Below are positions 1 to 7,383 of a stretch of 39,554 nt of DNA, piece by piece. Positions within the stretch are counted from its first letter, which is position 1. Each line of letters begins with the position of its first letter. Both the position numbers and the translations under genes were made by a program. The notes under the pieces were generated by a model. It saw nothing but the letters and a program-made list of their open reading frames with translations, was not told the origin of the DNA and did not search any database. Source of the stretch: Amycolatopsis acididurans (GTDB taxonomy: Bacteria > Actinomycetota > Actinomycetes > Mycobacteriales > Pseudonocardiaceae); NCBI RefSeq assembly GCF_012328925.1, contig NZ_JAAXLS010000059.1:1-39554 (forward strand), read 5' to 3'.

Positions 1-84
1 AAACGCTGGACGATGCGGTGGAAACCCGCGCTGAACGCGTTCGAGATCGCCTTCGACGGCCGTCTGGCCGCCGGACGCAAGTAG
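1..84 (+). CDS. IS256-family transposase, C-terminal fragment
   Basis: Reading frame 1 gives 27 residues and a TAG stop at 82-84. The fragment contains the segment RWKPALNAFEIAFDGRL, which resembles the usual C-terminus of actinobacterial IS256-family (mutator-type DDE) transposases. The rest of the gene, including the catalytic DDE residues, lies to the left of the window. Family assignment rests on this short tail, on the terminal repeat that follows it and on the matching element start at the right edge. The length is cut by the window edge, so intactness cannot be judged. Confidence 0.7.
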   Translation, partial: KRWTMRWKPALNAFEIAFDGRLAAGRK

Positions 85-98
85 TTCCCCTTCAACCC

Positions 99-126
99 GA
101 GTTACACCGCTCGTTTGACAGACCCC
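99..126 (+). repeat. Terminal inverted repeat (right end) of IS256-like element
   Basis: The reverse complement of these 28 bases begins GGGGTCTGTCAAACGAGCGG and differs from 39428-39455 at only three positions. It is the outer end of the element at the left edge. Confidence 0.8.
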
Positions 127-258
127 GGATGGCTCGCGGCGGCGGCGCTGTTGCTGACTCTCCGCGTGACCGGGGTTCGGAAGGCGGGTGCGGAGTTGCC
201 GATGGGGCCGTTTCTCCTGATCGGTGCGTTGGCAACGATCCTCGCCGCGTCACTGTAA
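127..258 (+). pseudogene. Prepilin peptidase (type IV A24 family), 3' remnant cut by IS
   Basis: The frame read from about 124 to the TAA at 256-258 is GWLAAAALLLTLRVTGVRKA followed by GAELPMGPFLLIGALATILA. The hydrophobic stretch and the LPMGPFLLIGALATILA tail are typical of the last transmembrane helices of type IV prepilin leader peptidases (PilD/TadV type; the pattern LPFGPFLLLGAL is common in the family). Everything upstream is IS sequence, so the gene lost its 5' part, including both catalytic aspartates, at the IS junction. Such enzymes process pilin or pseudopilin leaders in the membrane; this fragment cannot. The 5' half may lie on the other side of the IS copy. Confidence 0.6.
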
Positions 259-827
259 GGCCGGACTCCGGCGAATCGGACGCTGGCGTAGGAGTGGGGA
301 AGGTTCGGCCTTGGCTGTTCCAGTCGTGTACGGCGAACGTGAGGCCGTCGCGGTAAGCGGAGAGGCCTGCAGCGGGGTACTCGATCAGGTCGTCAGGGAG
401 TTGGTCGAGGGAGAACCAGGCGAGGCCGGAGCATTTGTCCGGTTCACGGTTGATGGGCTCACCGAGCCAGTGGTGAGTCGCGAAGAACAAGCCGAGGCGG
501 GGCTCGAGCCCAGAGCCGTTGACGTGCAGGGTGTGGACATGCTGGAGATTGGTCTGGTCGATGACAACGCCGACTTCTTCTTCGGCTTCGCGGGCCGCGG
601 CTGTCAGAACGGATTCGCCCGCGTCGAGATTGCCGGATGGGAGGTGCCATAACCCGTCGAAGCGGGGTTTGGATCTCGCCGTCGGGCGAGTAGCACTTCG
701 CCGGCGCGAACGAGCAGTACGTGGACGTCGATCAAATGGCGGTCGGCCATGAGTAGCGGTCTCAGAAGCAGGTCGGCGGTACGGCCTGAGGCCGCGTTGA
801 CCCGCTCGAGTCTATGCCGTGGGTGAA

Positions 828-1535
828 TTACCGGTTCAGGATGAGCTCACGCAGCGCAGGTGTGAGTTTTTCGACCACAATCTGTGCGCCCGCGTCGTGT
901 AGCGCGGTTGCGGTCGTCTTGCCGGTAGCTACCCCGACTACACGGACTCCGGCGGTGAGGGCGGCCTGCACGTCGTTGACGGTGTCCCCAATGAGCACGG
1001 TGTGGCCATTGTCGAAGATCTCGCCGGTTCGATTCCTGGCACGCTGTTGGGCGATGGTCACAAGCGCCGGACGGCTGCGGTCGTCATCGCCATAAGCGCT
1101 GCTGTCCAGATCGAGGTAGCGGTCGAGTCCGAAGACCTCCAGCTTGATCCGCGCGACCTCGCGGAGGTTGCCAGTTAGTACACCTTGATGAATCCGCGGT
1201 TCGGCGGCGAACGCGGTGAGAGTGTCGTCCGCGCCTGGCAACGCACGGCTGATCGTCGCGAGTTCACGGCGGCGAGTCTCGTAGCCTTGGACGAGTGCTG
1301 CCGCCAGCTTCCCGACCGTGACAGCATCCGGCTCGATCCCGTTGATGCGCAGTGACTCCGCCATGATGTCCAACTCTGTCCGCCCCGATATCTCGGCGAG
1401 GTTTGCCAACGCTTTCCCCGTAGCAGCAGGGAAAGCGCGATCGTAGATGGCTCGGCCGACGCCACGCGTCTCGATCAGAGTGTGGTCGACATCCCAAAGA
1501 ACGAGAGTGCGGGGTGACTCCGGAGACTCAGGCAT
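828..1535 (-). CDS. HAD-family hydrolase (phosphoglycolate phosphatase-like)
   Basis: A 235-residue soluble protein of the haloacid dehalogenase superfamily. Motif I is LWDVDHTLIET with nucleophile Asp15 and general acid Asp17. The TGNL segment fits motif II, and IGDTVNDVQAALTAG is the acidic motif IV that binds Mg2+. The helical cap between motifs I and II suggests a phosphatase of the Gph/beta-phosphoglucomutase-like group acting on a small phosphorylated metabolite. I chose the ATG at 1535 because the upstream GGGAGAC fits a ribosome site and the protein then begins just before motif I; a longer frame to 1646 would overlap the divergent regulator. The XRE gene starts 88 bases away in the opposite direction, and a Nudix gene follows on the same strand. 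Divergent XRE/HAD/Nudix sets are common in actinomycetes. Confidence 0.85.
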   Translation of the reverse strand: MPESPESPRTLVLWDVDHTLIETRGVGRAIYDRAFPAATGKALANLAEISGRTELDIMAESLRINGIEPDAVTVGKLAAALVQGYETRRRELATISRALPGADDTLTAFAAEPRIHQGVLTGNLREVARIKLEVFGLDRYLDLDSSAYGDDDRSRPALVTIAQQRARNRTGEIFDNGHTVLIGDTVNDVQAALTAGVRVVGVATGKTTATALHDAGAQIVVEKLTPALRELILNR

Positions 1536-1623
1536 GCATAAAGTCTCCCAGCCATGACGAATTGGAAGAGGCGGGGTACCATCTGCGCTGGTCACAGCGT
1601 CGTCGGAGGAATGTGGAAGGACG

Positions 1624-2820
1624 ATGAACGAGTCCTTGGCGCACATCGTGGGCGAACGGGTCCGGTTCTACCGCACCACTGCTCGCAAGGCCAAGACAGT
1701 CGTCGCCGGACTGGCCGGCATCACGCCCGACTACCTCTACCAAATCGAACGAGGCCAGAAGCTTCCCACGCTCGCCGTTCTTGCGCAGTTGGCCGAAGTC
1801 CTCGGCGTAGGACTCGGCGATCTCGTAAGCCGGACGCATCCCGAGCCGCCCGGGTGTTCCATGCCGGAGGCCGCCGATGCCATCTATCGGGCGTTGACCT
1901 GCCCGCTGCCGCCGCAAACCACTGCGTTGCCCCAGCGTGACCTACATCGGGAGGTCTTGACGGCCTGGCATACGTGGCAGACGTCGCCAGCGCGGTATAG
2001 CACCGTGACCGCCGAGTTGCCCGGTTTGATCGTCGCTGTGCGGGAAGGCCTTTCAGGTGGCGCCGAGGACGGTCGCAAGGCCCAAGCCTGCGCCGCGGAC
2101 ATGTACGGTCTACTTCGTACCGTCGCGAAACGGATCGGACGGACTGATCTGTCGCTGCTCGCTGCCGACCGGGCTGTATGTGCCGCCGAAGCAGCGGACG
2201 ATCCCGTTCGAGTCGCCGGCGCGCAGTGGAACATGACTCAGGTTTTGTTGGCTGACCACCAATACGAGGGTGCTGAAGAAACCGCGCTGCGTGGGGTGCA
2301 GGACCTGGGGTCCGTCATGGCTCAGGGAAACCCCGACGCGGCCGCGATGTGCGGATCGTTGCGGCTGATCGCGGCTGTCGCAGCCGCACGGCGCGGGAAC
2401 GAATGGGTTGCCCGCGAGCGTCTGCACGATGTTGTCCCCTTGGCCGGGAAAACCGGGGAACGGAACGCCTGCTGGACTGCGTTCGGGCCGACGAACGTTG
2501 CGATGTACGCGGTGAACGTCGAGGTCGAGACCGGTGAAGCAGTCGAAGGTTTACGTTTGGCTGAGCGCGTCGAACATGGTCGCTCGCCTTCAATCGAACG
2601 TCGTGTCGCGTTCCTCATCGATCAGGCCAGGGGATACCAGCAACGGCGCGACTACGCCAGTGCGCTCGTGATCCTACAGACCGCGGAGGCGGAAGCGCCC
2701 GAGGATCTGCGCCATCGCCCCGCAGCGCATCAGGTCATGAAAGCGGTCGTAAACAAAGGAAACCGCACGGTCGGCCAGCAAACAGCCCGTTTGGCCGGCC
2801 GCGTCGGCGTGCTGGTGTGA
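1624..2820 (+). CDS. XRE-family transcriptional regulator with helical-repeat C-terminus
   Basis: A 398-residue protein. Residues about 6-65 form a lambda-repressor-like helix-turn-helix, with AGLAGITPDYLYQIERGQKL as the recognition region followed by PTLAVLAQLAEVLGV. The remaining 330 residues are alpha-helical and alanine-rich (for example ADRAVCAAEAADD and LRLAERVEHGRSPSIERR), like the TPR-type sensor part of many large actinobacterial XRE regulators. GGAAGG lies just before the ATG. It is transcribed away from the HAD gene, so the 88-base gap between them (1536-1623) should hold both promoters and a likely autoregulatory operator. The ligand and targets are unknown. Confidence 0.85.
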   Translation: MNESLAHIVGERVRFYRTTARKAKTVVAGLAGITPDYLYQIERGQKLPTLAVLAQLAEVLGVGLGDLVSRTHPEPPGCSMPEAADAIYRALTCPLPPQTTALPQRDLHREVLTAWHTWQTSPARYSTVTAELPGLIVAVREGLSGGAEDGRKAQACAADMYGLLRTVAKRIGRTDLSLLAADRAVCAAEAADDPVRVAGAQWNMTQVLLADHQYEGAEETALRGVQDLGSVMAQGNPDAAAMCGSLRLIAAVAAARRGNEWVARERLHDVVPLAGKTGERNACWTAFGPTNVAMYAVNVEVETGEAVEGLRLAERVEHGRSPSIERRVAFLIDQARGYQQRRDYASALVILQTAEAEAPEDLRHRPAAHQVMKAVVNKGNRTVGQQTARLAGRVGVLV

Positions 2821-2953
2821 GCTGACCCGACTGTCGGTCGCCCCGAACGCACAGCTCGGATTACCTGCCAGTAACCGTCGTACCGTCTGCGTCCTAGGTG
2901 CCGCGGATTGCCGCGCGAAGACGGACCAAATAGAGACGGAAGAAGGTTGCCGT

Positions 2954-3322
2954 ATGACGAAGAACCCCTCACCAGATTTGAAAAAGTCGCTCCAGGCACG
3001 GCATTCAGTGACATCGTGTTCTGAGCGGTCGGTTCCCGCTGCAGTGTTGCTTCGCCGTCTGGGTTGGCACCAGCGCAGGGTGAGTTGCCGCGACCTGAAA
3101 GGGCGTCGTTCGGCGTTGCTCGTGCAGCGCCGGGCCGCTGAAGTCGTTGAGGTTCAGCTTGCCGACGGACATAGCGCACGGCTGAGCAACGTGGAGGCCG
3201 GGCGGCTGCGTGCGGTATTGCGCGACGTTCTCATCGCCCAGCCGCTAACCCATGAAAATGCTTCGGGTCCGACCGCAGTCGACGGGTTCGATGTCGAAAG
3301 CCGTTGCCGGGACCTGACATGA
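2954..3322 (+). CDS. Hypothetical protein, first gene of a small regulator operon
   Basis: A 122-residue protein with no domain I recognise. The ATG follows GGAAGAAGG at a good distance. The first 40 residues are polar. The centre (GWHQRRVSCRDLKGRRSALL, then VQRRAAEVVEVQLADGHSAR) looks like alternating strands, and the segment NVEAGRLRAVLRDVLIA looks like a helix, so a small folded domain is likely. The stop overlaps the start of the next gene as ATGA (3319-3322), so the two are probably translated together. It is not a membrane or secreted protein. Its function cannot be inferred beyond its association with the GntR-type regulator two genes downstream. Confidence 0.65.
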   Translation: MTKNPSPDLKKSLQARHSVTSCSERSVPAAVLLRRLGWHQRRVSCRDLKGRRSALLVQRRAAEVVEVQLADGHSARLSNVEAGRLRAVLRDVLIAQPLTHENASGPTAVDGFDVESRCRDLT

Positions 3323-3630
3323 GTGACACGCGTGGCTACTATCACCAACTCAGCGTCCGAGCGCGAAACCTGCGCGACGGCGTCGACGACGCCATCAACG
3401 CGCTGCTGCGGCTTCATCAGCAGGTCGCTGAGGTTGGAAAAGCGGACATGGACTTGCCGGGCGTTATGCGTGATACCGAGCATCGAGACCTTCAACAATG
3501 TGTGGAATCCGCCTTGTTCGCCGCCCGCGCCGCCGAGCGCATCACGCTTGTGCACATCAGCGAAGTCGATCACGAGATCATCGTCCACGGGTTTACCACC
3601 GCGCTTGAGGAGGAGGGAGGAGCGATATGA
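3319..3630 (+). CDS. Hypothetical helical protein
   Basis: A 103-residue protein from the ATG at 3319, chosen because it overlaps the preceding stop by four bases (ATGA); an upstream in-frame codon at 3304 is less likely. The sequence is mostly helical, with heptad-like hydrophobic spacing in QLSVRARNLRDGVDDAINAL and CVESALFAARAAERITLVHI, and an acidic C-terminus. No family is recognised. Its own stop again overlaps the next ATG by four bases (3627-3630), so genes 2954, 3319 and 3627 form one tightly packed operon. A role as a partner or modulator of the neighbouring DNA-binding protein is only a guess. Confidence 0.65.
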   Translation: MSDTRGYYHQLSVRARNLRDGVDDAINALLRLHQQVAEVGKADMDLPGVMRDTEHRDLQQCVESALFAARAAERITLVHISEVDHEIIVHGFTTALEEEGGAI

Positions 3631-3878
3631 CAGGGCCCACTGGGTTCGATCCGCAGGAACCGGGCTATCTCTATGAGGCGATGGCGGATCATCTGGCGTC
3701 GCGGATCGGATCAGGTGAGCTGGCGGAACATGAACTCTTGCCCAGCGAGCGGCGGCTCGCGGAGGAGTACGGCGTTTCGCTGGGGACGGCTCGTCATGCG
3801 ACGCGCATCTTGGTGAGACGTGGTCTGGTCATCACCTTGCGGTCAAAAGGAACCTATGTGGCTGGTCGCGAACAGTGA
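3627..3878 (+). CDS. Minimal GntR-type winged-helix regulator
   Basis: An 83-residue protein that is almost only a GntR winged helix-turn-helix: YEAMADHLASRIGSGELAEH, then the family signature LLPSERRLAEEYGVSLGTAR, then ILVRRGLVITLRSKGTYV as the wing. Normal GntR proteins carry an effector-binding domain of 100 or more residues after this point, which is absent here, so the protein stops right after the wing. It could act as a dimer through its helices, or work with the products of the two overlapping upstream genes. Single-domain GntR proteins of this kind are frequent in actinomycetes, including in integrative elements. Confidence 0.8.
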   Translation: MTGPTGFDPQEPGYLYEAMADHLASRIGSGELAEHELLPSERRLAEEYGVSLGTARHATRILVRRGLVITLRSKGTYVAGREQ

Positions 3879-3918
3879 CCCCAGCGATGTGGCACAGCAG
3901 CAGGAAGGGTGAACCACA

Positions 3919-4245
3919 ATGAGACGTGACACTGAGATCCGCCATTTTCCTTGGTGTGATGAGAAAACCGAACACCATCGGGGTGACGGTGGTTGGCGGC
4001 ACGACCGGCTCTTGGGCACGTTCCGGCCGTTGCAGAACGATCTCGCCCTCGATGAGCTCGCAAGTCGCAGCCCCTTCGAGCTGCGGATCGCCTGCCACGA
4101 CAAGGATTCCGGCGCCCGCGCGGTGCTGTCGATCGAAGGCTGGTGTGAGACGGCCGAATTCGACCTGGCTGGCATCCGGCGAGCGCGTGACCTGTTTGCT
4201 CATGCGGCGGACATTCTGGCGGGCGCATGCGGCAGCTTTCGGTGA
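3919..4245 (+). CDS. Hypothetical protein resembling DUF6907-type actinobacterial proteins
   Basis: A 108-residue soluble protein 40 bases downstream of the GntR-type gene on the same strand. It has an N-terminal FPWC and a nearby His pair, a middle strand ARAVLSIEGW, and a C-terminal helix DLAGIRRARDLFAHAADILA. This order (Trp-Cys, histidines, strand, long helix) recalls small actinobacterial proteins annotated as DUF6907, but the match is from memory and weak. It probably belongs to the operon starting at 2954. It has no signal peptide or membrane segment, and no function is proposed. Confidence 0.55.
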   Translation: MRRDTEIRHFPWCDEKTEHHRGDGGWRHDRLLGTFRPLQNDLALDELASRSPFELRIACHDKDSGARAVLSIEGWCETAEFDLAGIRRARDLFAHAADILAGACGSFR

Positions 4246-4381
4246 ATCGGTGCGACTTCCATGTGGGCGGCAAGGCCCGTGGCTTTGGTCATTTACGGCC
4301 GCGGCGTCCCGTTCGTCGTGGCCGACAGGTTGTGTATGGTCTGGTGTGGGGCAGTGAGAAGTACTTCGTCGGTGCTTTCGT

Positions 4382-4702
4382 TCATGTGGCAGACGTGACG
4401 CTTAGGCATGCGGCCGGGGCGTTGTCCGCGGTCAGTGACCGGGCCCGCACCACGAGTTCGGCCACGCGTGGGTCGGTGACCGTGTAGTGCGCGAACCGAC
4501 ACCCCGGCGCGCCTGCACATACCCGCAGTCCGCCAAACACCCAGGTCCGTGGAGGCTGTACCCCGGGGTCAGGCAGACGTGCTCGACGCACTCGGTGACG
4601 GTGTGCTCCTCGTATGTATGGCAGAAACGCCGGTAGCCGCAGGCGCGCGGGGTCGCCCAGGGCACGGAAGGATTTGGCCGGGCTGACGGGTGAGTTCTTA
4701 AT
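4382..4702 (-). pseudogene. ArsR/SmtB-family metalloregulator (CmtR-like), decayed by frameshifts
   Basis: Three minus-strand frames must be joined to read one ArsR-type repressor. The first gives SFRALGDPARLRLPAFLPYI; the second, from about 4620, gives YEEHTVTECVEHVCLTPGYS, then LHGPGCLADCGYVQARR; the third gives CRFAHYTVTDPRVAELVVRA, then RSLTADN. Together they match the winged helix of CmtR-like ArsR proteins, including the cysteines of GCLADCGYV, which in CmtR are part of the Cd/Pb site. At least two frameshifts, and an ATT where the start would be (4700-4702), show the gene is dead. It would have repressed a metal-efflux gene; the CadD-type transporter at 9466 is about 5 kb away and is not an obvious target. 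Confidence 0.75.
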
Positions 4703-4722
4703 GGCGCTGGCGTGGTGGGGAA

Positions 4723-4815
4723 ACCTTGGCGGTGCAAGATCTGGGCAAGATCGTGGTGGATCCGGCGGTCGCGGTCGCGCTGGGCGGCGGCCGCCCGGCC
4801 GATCCCGGCGTGGAC
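4723..4815 (+). mobile_element. IS1380-like transposase scrap
   Basis: The frame containing 4741 reads TLAVQDLGKIVVDPAVAVAL followed by GGGRPADPGV. This resembles the conserved N-terminal segment of IS1380-family transposases, of the form DLGKIVLDLAVAVALGGDCLADI. No start, catalytic residues or terminal repeats are visible, and the frame soon ends at a TGA (4864-4866). It is a short decayed fragment next to the dead ArsR gene. The assignment rests on about 25 residues and is tentative. Confidence 0.4.
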
Positions 4816-4965
4816 AAAGGTGCTGCACCGGGCGACGTTTTGGCGAGAATCGTTCCTCGGCTGTGAGCGGCTTGAGGATCACCTTGCGCCAGAGGACTAA
4901 CTAGGACTGTCGAATTGTGGCGTTGGCTCGCCGGCTGATAGTGGATCTGGGTGGAGTGCCCGGGG

Positions 4966-6039
4966 TCAGCGGTTGTAGACGTCGAGGCCGAAGGTGTTCA
5001 GTCCGGTGCTGGCCGCGTACCCGAGGTGCGGTAGGCCGAATAGGTTCTCGATGCTGGCCAGCAGGCTGTAGTGGTTGTAGGAGCGGTCGTTCCAGCTGCC
5101 GGGTGCGGTGTACTTCGACAGCACCAGCGCCCCGGTTCGGCCGCCGCCGAGCCCGGTGATGCCCGGCAACGCGGTGTTGGGGCCGGGGCCCTCACCGCAG
5201 CAGGCGCTGGAGTCGGAAGAAGGCCCGTCGGATTCGTCGAAGGTGATCACGAGCATCCCGTCCTGGCTGAACGCGGGGGAGGAGGTGATCACCGGGACCC
5301 ATTGGCGCAACCAGGCATCGGCCGAGACCAGGCCGCCGGGCTCGCCGTCGACGCAGGGGGCGTCGTGGCCGTCGTGGCATAGGTTCGGGGTGATGTAGGT
5401 GAGGTTCGGCGTGGTTCGCGGCGAGGCCAGGTCGTTCGGCAGCTGCGAGAGGTCGACGTCGGCCCCGCAGGCGGGCGTGTCGATGATGGAGTGGAAGTAG
5501 ACGAATGGGTTGTGCCGTGCCGCGTATTGGTCACCGACCTTGGCTTTCTGCGTATCATCGACCGCACCGATCGCCGGGTGACGGCACGGCGTGCCCATGT
5601 CCTCCAAATACGCTTTCCAGGTCTGTCCGGCCGTGGTGAGCTGGCTCGGCAGGGTCGGCACGGAGGCCGGGTAGACGCAGCCCTGGCCCACGGCCTGGCC
5701 GGGATCGGCCTGGCCGGTCTGGGTGAACTCGTCGTATACCTGGCAGTCCGCCTGGGTTTCGGTGTTCGGTCCCTGGCCGGAGATCTGGGCGATGTAGTTG
5801 TCGAGGCTGTTGTGCCCGATCCCGTAGTACTGGCTCAGCAGGACGCCTTGCTCCCGCAGTGTCTGGCTGAGGTACGGTGCCGCCGATCCGGGTCCCCAGG
5901 TCTCGTCGTATCCCTTGTTCTCCAGGTTGATGACGAACACGTGCCCGATCTGCGGCGGTGCGCCAGCGGCGCTCGCCGATCCGGCCACGCCGAGTGAGGC
6001 CGCGATCAGCGCCGCGACGGCCAGGTACTTGAGCTTCAT
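4966..6039 (-). CDS. Secreted SapM-like acid phosphatase/phosphoesterase
   Basis: A 357-residue exported protein of the phosphoesterase family PF04185. The start at 6039 overlaps the stop of the upstream phospholipase gene as ATGA. The N-terminus is a Sec signal peptide (MKLKYLAVAALIAASLGVAG, cleavage near SASA). The mature part has IGHVFVINLENKGYDETWGP, the metal and nucleophile region of the family, then HDGHDAPC and LVITFDESDG. The order of these motifs resembles mycobacterial SapM, a secreted phosphatidylinositol 3-phosphatase, but the natural substrate here is unknown. Several cysteines suggest extracytoplasmic disulfides. It ends in HLGYA and FGLDVYNR, as does its relative at 7896-9248. 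With the upstream gene it forms a two-gene operon for extracellular phosphate-ester cleavage. Confidence 0.85.
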   Translation of the reverse strand: MKLKYLAVAALIAASLGVAGSASAAGAPPQIGHVFVINLENKGYDETWGPGSAAPYLSQTLREQGVLLSQYYGIGHNSLDNYIAQISGQGPNTETQADCQVYDEFTQTGQADPGQAVGQGCVYPASVPTLPSQLTTAGQTWKAYLEDMGTPCRHPAIGAVDDTQKAKVGDQYAARHNPFVYFHSIIDTPACGADVDLSQLPNDLASPRTTPNLTYITPNLCHDGHDAPCVDGEPGGLVSADAWLRQWVPVITSSPAFSQDGMLVITFDESDGPSSDSSACCGEGPGPNTALPGITGLGGGRTGALVLSKYTAPGSWNDRSYNHYSLLASIENLFGLPHLGYAASTGLNTFGLDVYNR

Positions 6040-7289
6040 GACAGCGTCCATCCGTTGTCCTGCGCCAGCGTCTTCAGCGCGACCCACTGTTCGTAGTCGG
6101 TGTACTGGCTGATCGCGCACGGCGACCCCACCACCTGCGGCACCGGCCATTGTGGCGCGGTCAGGTTCGGCGGGTTGGTGAAGTCGAGCACCTCGGCCAG
6201 GTTGCGCGCGCCCGCGTCTCGCACCGTCAGCGGCGACAGGTTCCACCGCCACTCCACTGTTTTGAGGATCGAGGTGTGGTCGTACACGTTGTGTGCGACG
6301 TAATTGCGCCGCGCTCGCGGGGAGATCACCAGGCACGGAACCCGGAATCCACGCAAGCCCCAGTCGGGGTTGGCGTCCGGGGCGACGGCGGGCGGTACGT
6401 GGTCGAAGAAGCCGCCCCACTCGTCGTAGTTGATGACGAGCAGCGTGCGTTCCCAGGCTGGGCTGCTGGTCACCGCGCGATATACCTGGTCCAGAAAGGA
6501 CTGTCCAGCCCTGATGTCCGCGTGCGGATGGTCATCGGCGGAGCTTCCGGTGTCCTCGTCGAGGAACTTGGGATCCACAAAGGACACCTGTGGCAGCGTG
6601 CCGGCCGCGCAGTCGCTCAGGAACTCGGTGTACGGACGGCTGATCGACTGGTACTTCGTACCCCACAGCGCGGTGAAGGGCACGTCGTAGAAGTAGTAGC
6701 GCCCCTGCAGGCCCGCCGCGGCCAGGCGGTCCCAGATCGTCGGCAGCGTGGAGATCGTGGTCGAGTTGTGGATCCGGTCGGTTTGCGCGGAGTGCTGGTA
6801 GAACCGGTTCGGATAGGTCTCGGCCATGATCGCCGAAAAGTAGTTGTCGCACACCGTCCAGTACGGCGTGGCCTGACCATAGAAGGGCAGGTCCTGCTGG
6901 AGGTAGTAGCCGATGCTGAACACATCGTTGCTGCCGGCTCGCAGCCAGCCGTCACACTTGCCGTCGTTGTACTCGACCCGCCCGCCCTCGAAGCTGTGGT
7001 CCGGATCAGGATGCGCGCACCCCTGGAAGTCGTCCAGATGATACGTCTTGTGCGCGACACCGCTGGAGTCCACGTAGGTCAGTCCGGCCTGCTTGCCGTT
7101 GGCGCCGGGCAGCCAGCCGAGGAAGTGGTCGAACGAGCGGTTCTCCATCATGACCACGACAACGTGGTCGATCCCGGACGAATCTGGCGCAGGTAGGGGT
7201 GATGTCGCCGCCGAGACCTCGGGTCCAAAGCTGGCCGCCACCGCGGCCGAGGCCGCGCCGGCGAGGAACTGTCGTCGTGAAGCAGTCAC
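6036..7289 (-). CDS. Tat-exported phospholipase C-type phosphoesterase
   Basis: A 417-residue protein of the PF04185 family. From a GTG at 7289 it begins VTASRRQFLAGAASAAVAAS, a twin-arginine signal, and the mature part opens with HVVVVMMENRSFDHFLGWLP, the conserved ENRSFDH motif of bacterial non-haemolytic phospholipases C. Later motifs include AETYPNRFY, DDHPHADIRAGQ, INYDEWGGFFDHVPP and VYDHTSILKTVEWRW, which supply metal ligands in this family. It lacks the C-terminal DUF756 repeats of Pseudomonas PlcN/PlcH, so it is of the shorter type. A frame to 7796 exists, but that part lies over the decayed gene at 7384-7788 and is not homologous. The gene is translationally coupled to the SapM-like gene. 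A TatB gene lies in the same window at 24568. Confidence 0.87.
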   Translation of the reverse strand: MTASRRQFLAGAASAAVAASFGPEVSAATSPLPAPDSSGIDHVVVVMMENRSFDHFLGWLPGANGKQAGLTYVDSSGVAHKTYHLDDFQGCAHPDPDHSFEGGRVEYNDGKCDGWLRAGSNDVFSIGYYLQQDLPFYGQATPYWTVCDNYFSAIMAETYPNRFYQHSAQTDRIHNSTTISTLPTIWDRLAAAGLQGRYYFYDVPFTALWGTKYQSISRPYTEFLSDCAAGTLPQVSFVDPKFLDEDTGSSADDHPHADIRAGQSFLDQVYRAVTSSPAWERTLLVINYDEWGGFFDHVPPAVAPDANPDWGLRGFRVPCLVISPRARRNYVAHNVYDHTSILKTVEWRWNLSPLTVRDAGARNLAEVLDFTNPPNLTAPQWPVPQVVGSPCAISQYTDYEQWVALKTLAQDNGWTLS

Positions 7290-7295
7290 CCGAAC

Positions 7296-7301
7296 GTTAT
7301 A
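7296..7301 (-). promoter_or_regulatory. Possible -10 element of a leaderless phospholipase transcript
   Basis: The minus strand carries TATAAC six bases before the GTG at 7289, and no ribosome-binding sequence is visible between them. That spacing would start the mRNA at or within a base or two of the start codon, giving a leaderless message, which is common in actinobacteria. No good -35 is seen, so this is an inference from position only. Confidence 0.3.
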
Positions 7302-7383
7302 GCCCGCTAAGTTACCGATGAGTATCACCCACCACGAATGTTCAACTTCCGGACACCTGCCCGGCGTGATCGTCGGGATTATG

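Larger units (their letters stand above)
1..126 (+). mobile_element. IS256-family element, right end (partial)
   Basis: The window opens inside an insertion sequence. It holds the last codons of a transposase, a short non-coding tail, and a terminal repeat ending in the GACAGACCCC of positions 117-126. The reverse complement of 99-126 matches the start of the element at the right edge of the window (39428-39455) at 25 of 28 positions, so both edges carry the same kind of element in the same orientation. Non-IS sequence (a prepilin-peptidase remnant) starts immediately after. The exact outer boundary may be off by one or two bases because the target duplication lies outside the window. Confidence 0.8.
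92..750 (-). pseudogene. Nudix hydrolase, frameshifted
   Basis: The minus strand from an ATG at 750 reads MADRHLIDVHVLLVRAGEVL and then LARRRD, a normal N-terminal strand of a Nudix protein. The continuation FDGLWHLPSG and a complete Nudix box (GX5EX7REXXEEXG, ending REAEEEVGV) lie in another frame, so one base appears to be missing near 661-676. The second frame runs on through WFSLDQLPDDLIEY and FAVHDW and then continues without a stop over the prepilin-peptidase remnant into the IS end at 92; that tail looks unconserved. The HAD gene (828-1535) lies 77 bases upstream on the same strand, so the two may once have been cotranscribed. Nudix enzymes hydrolyse nucleoside diphosphates linked to another group; the substrate cannot be told. 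A sequencing error at the C-run is the alternative to real decay. Confidence 0.7.

Noticed and set aside
4227..4487. 86-codon frame overlapping the end of the hypothetical gene at 3919
   Set aside because: It starts inside another gene, has no ribosome site and overlaps the ArsR pseudogene; the protein has no recognisable features.
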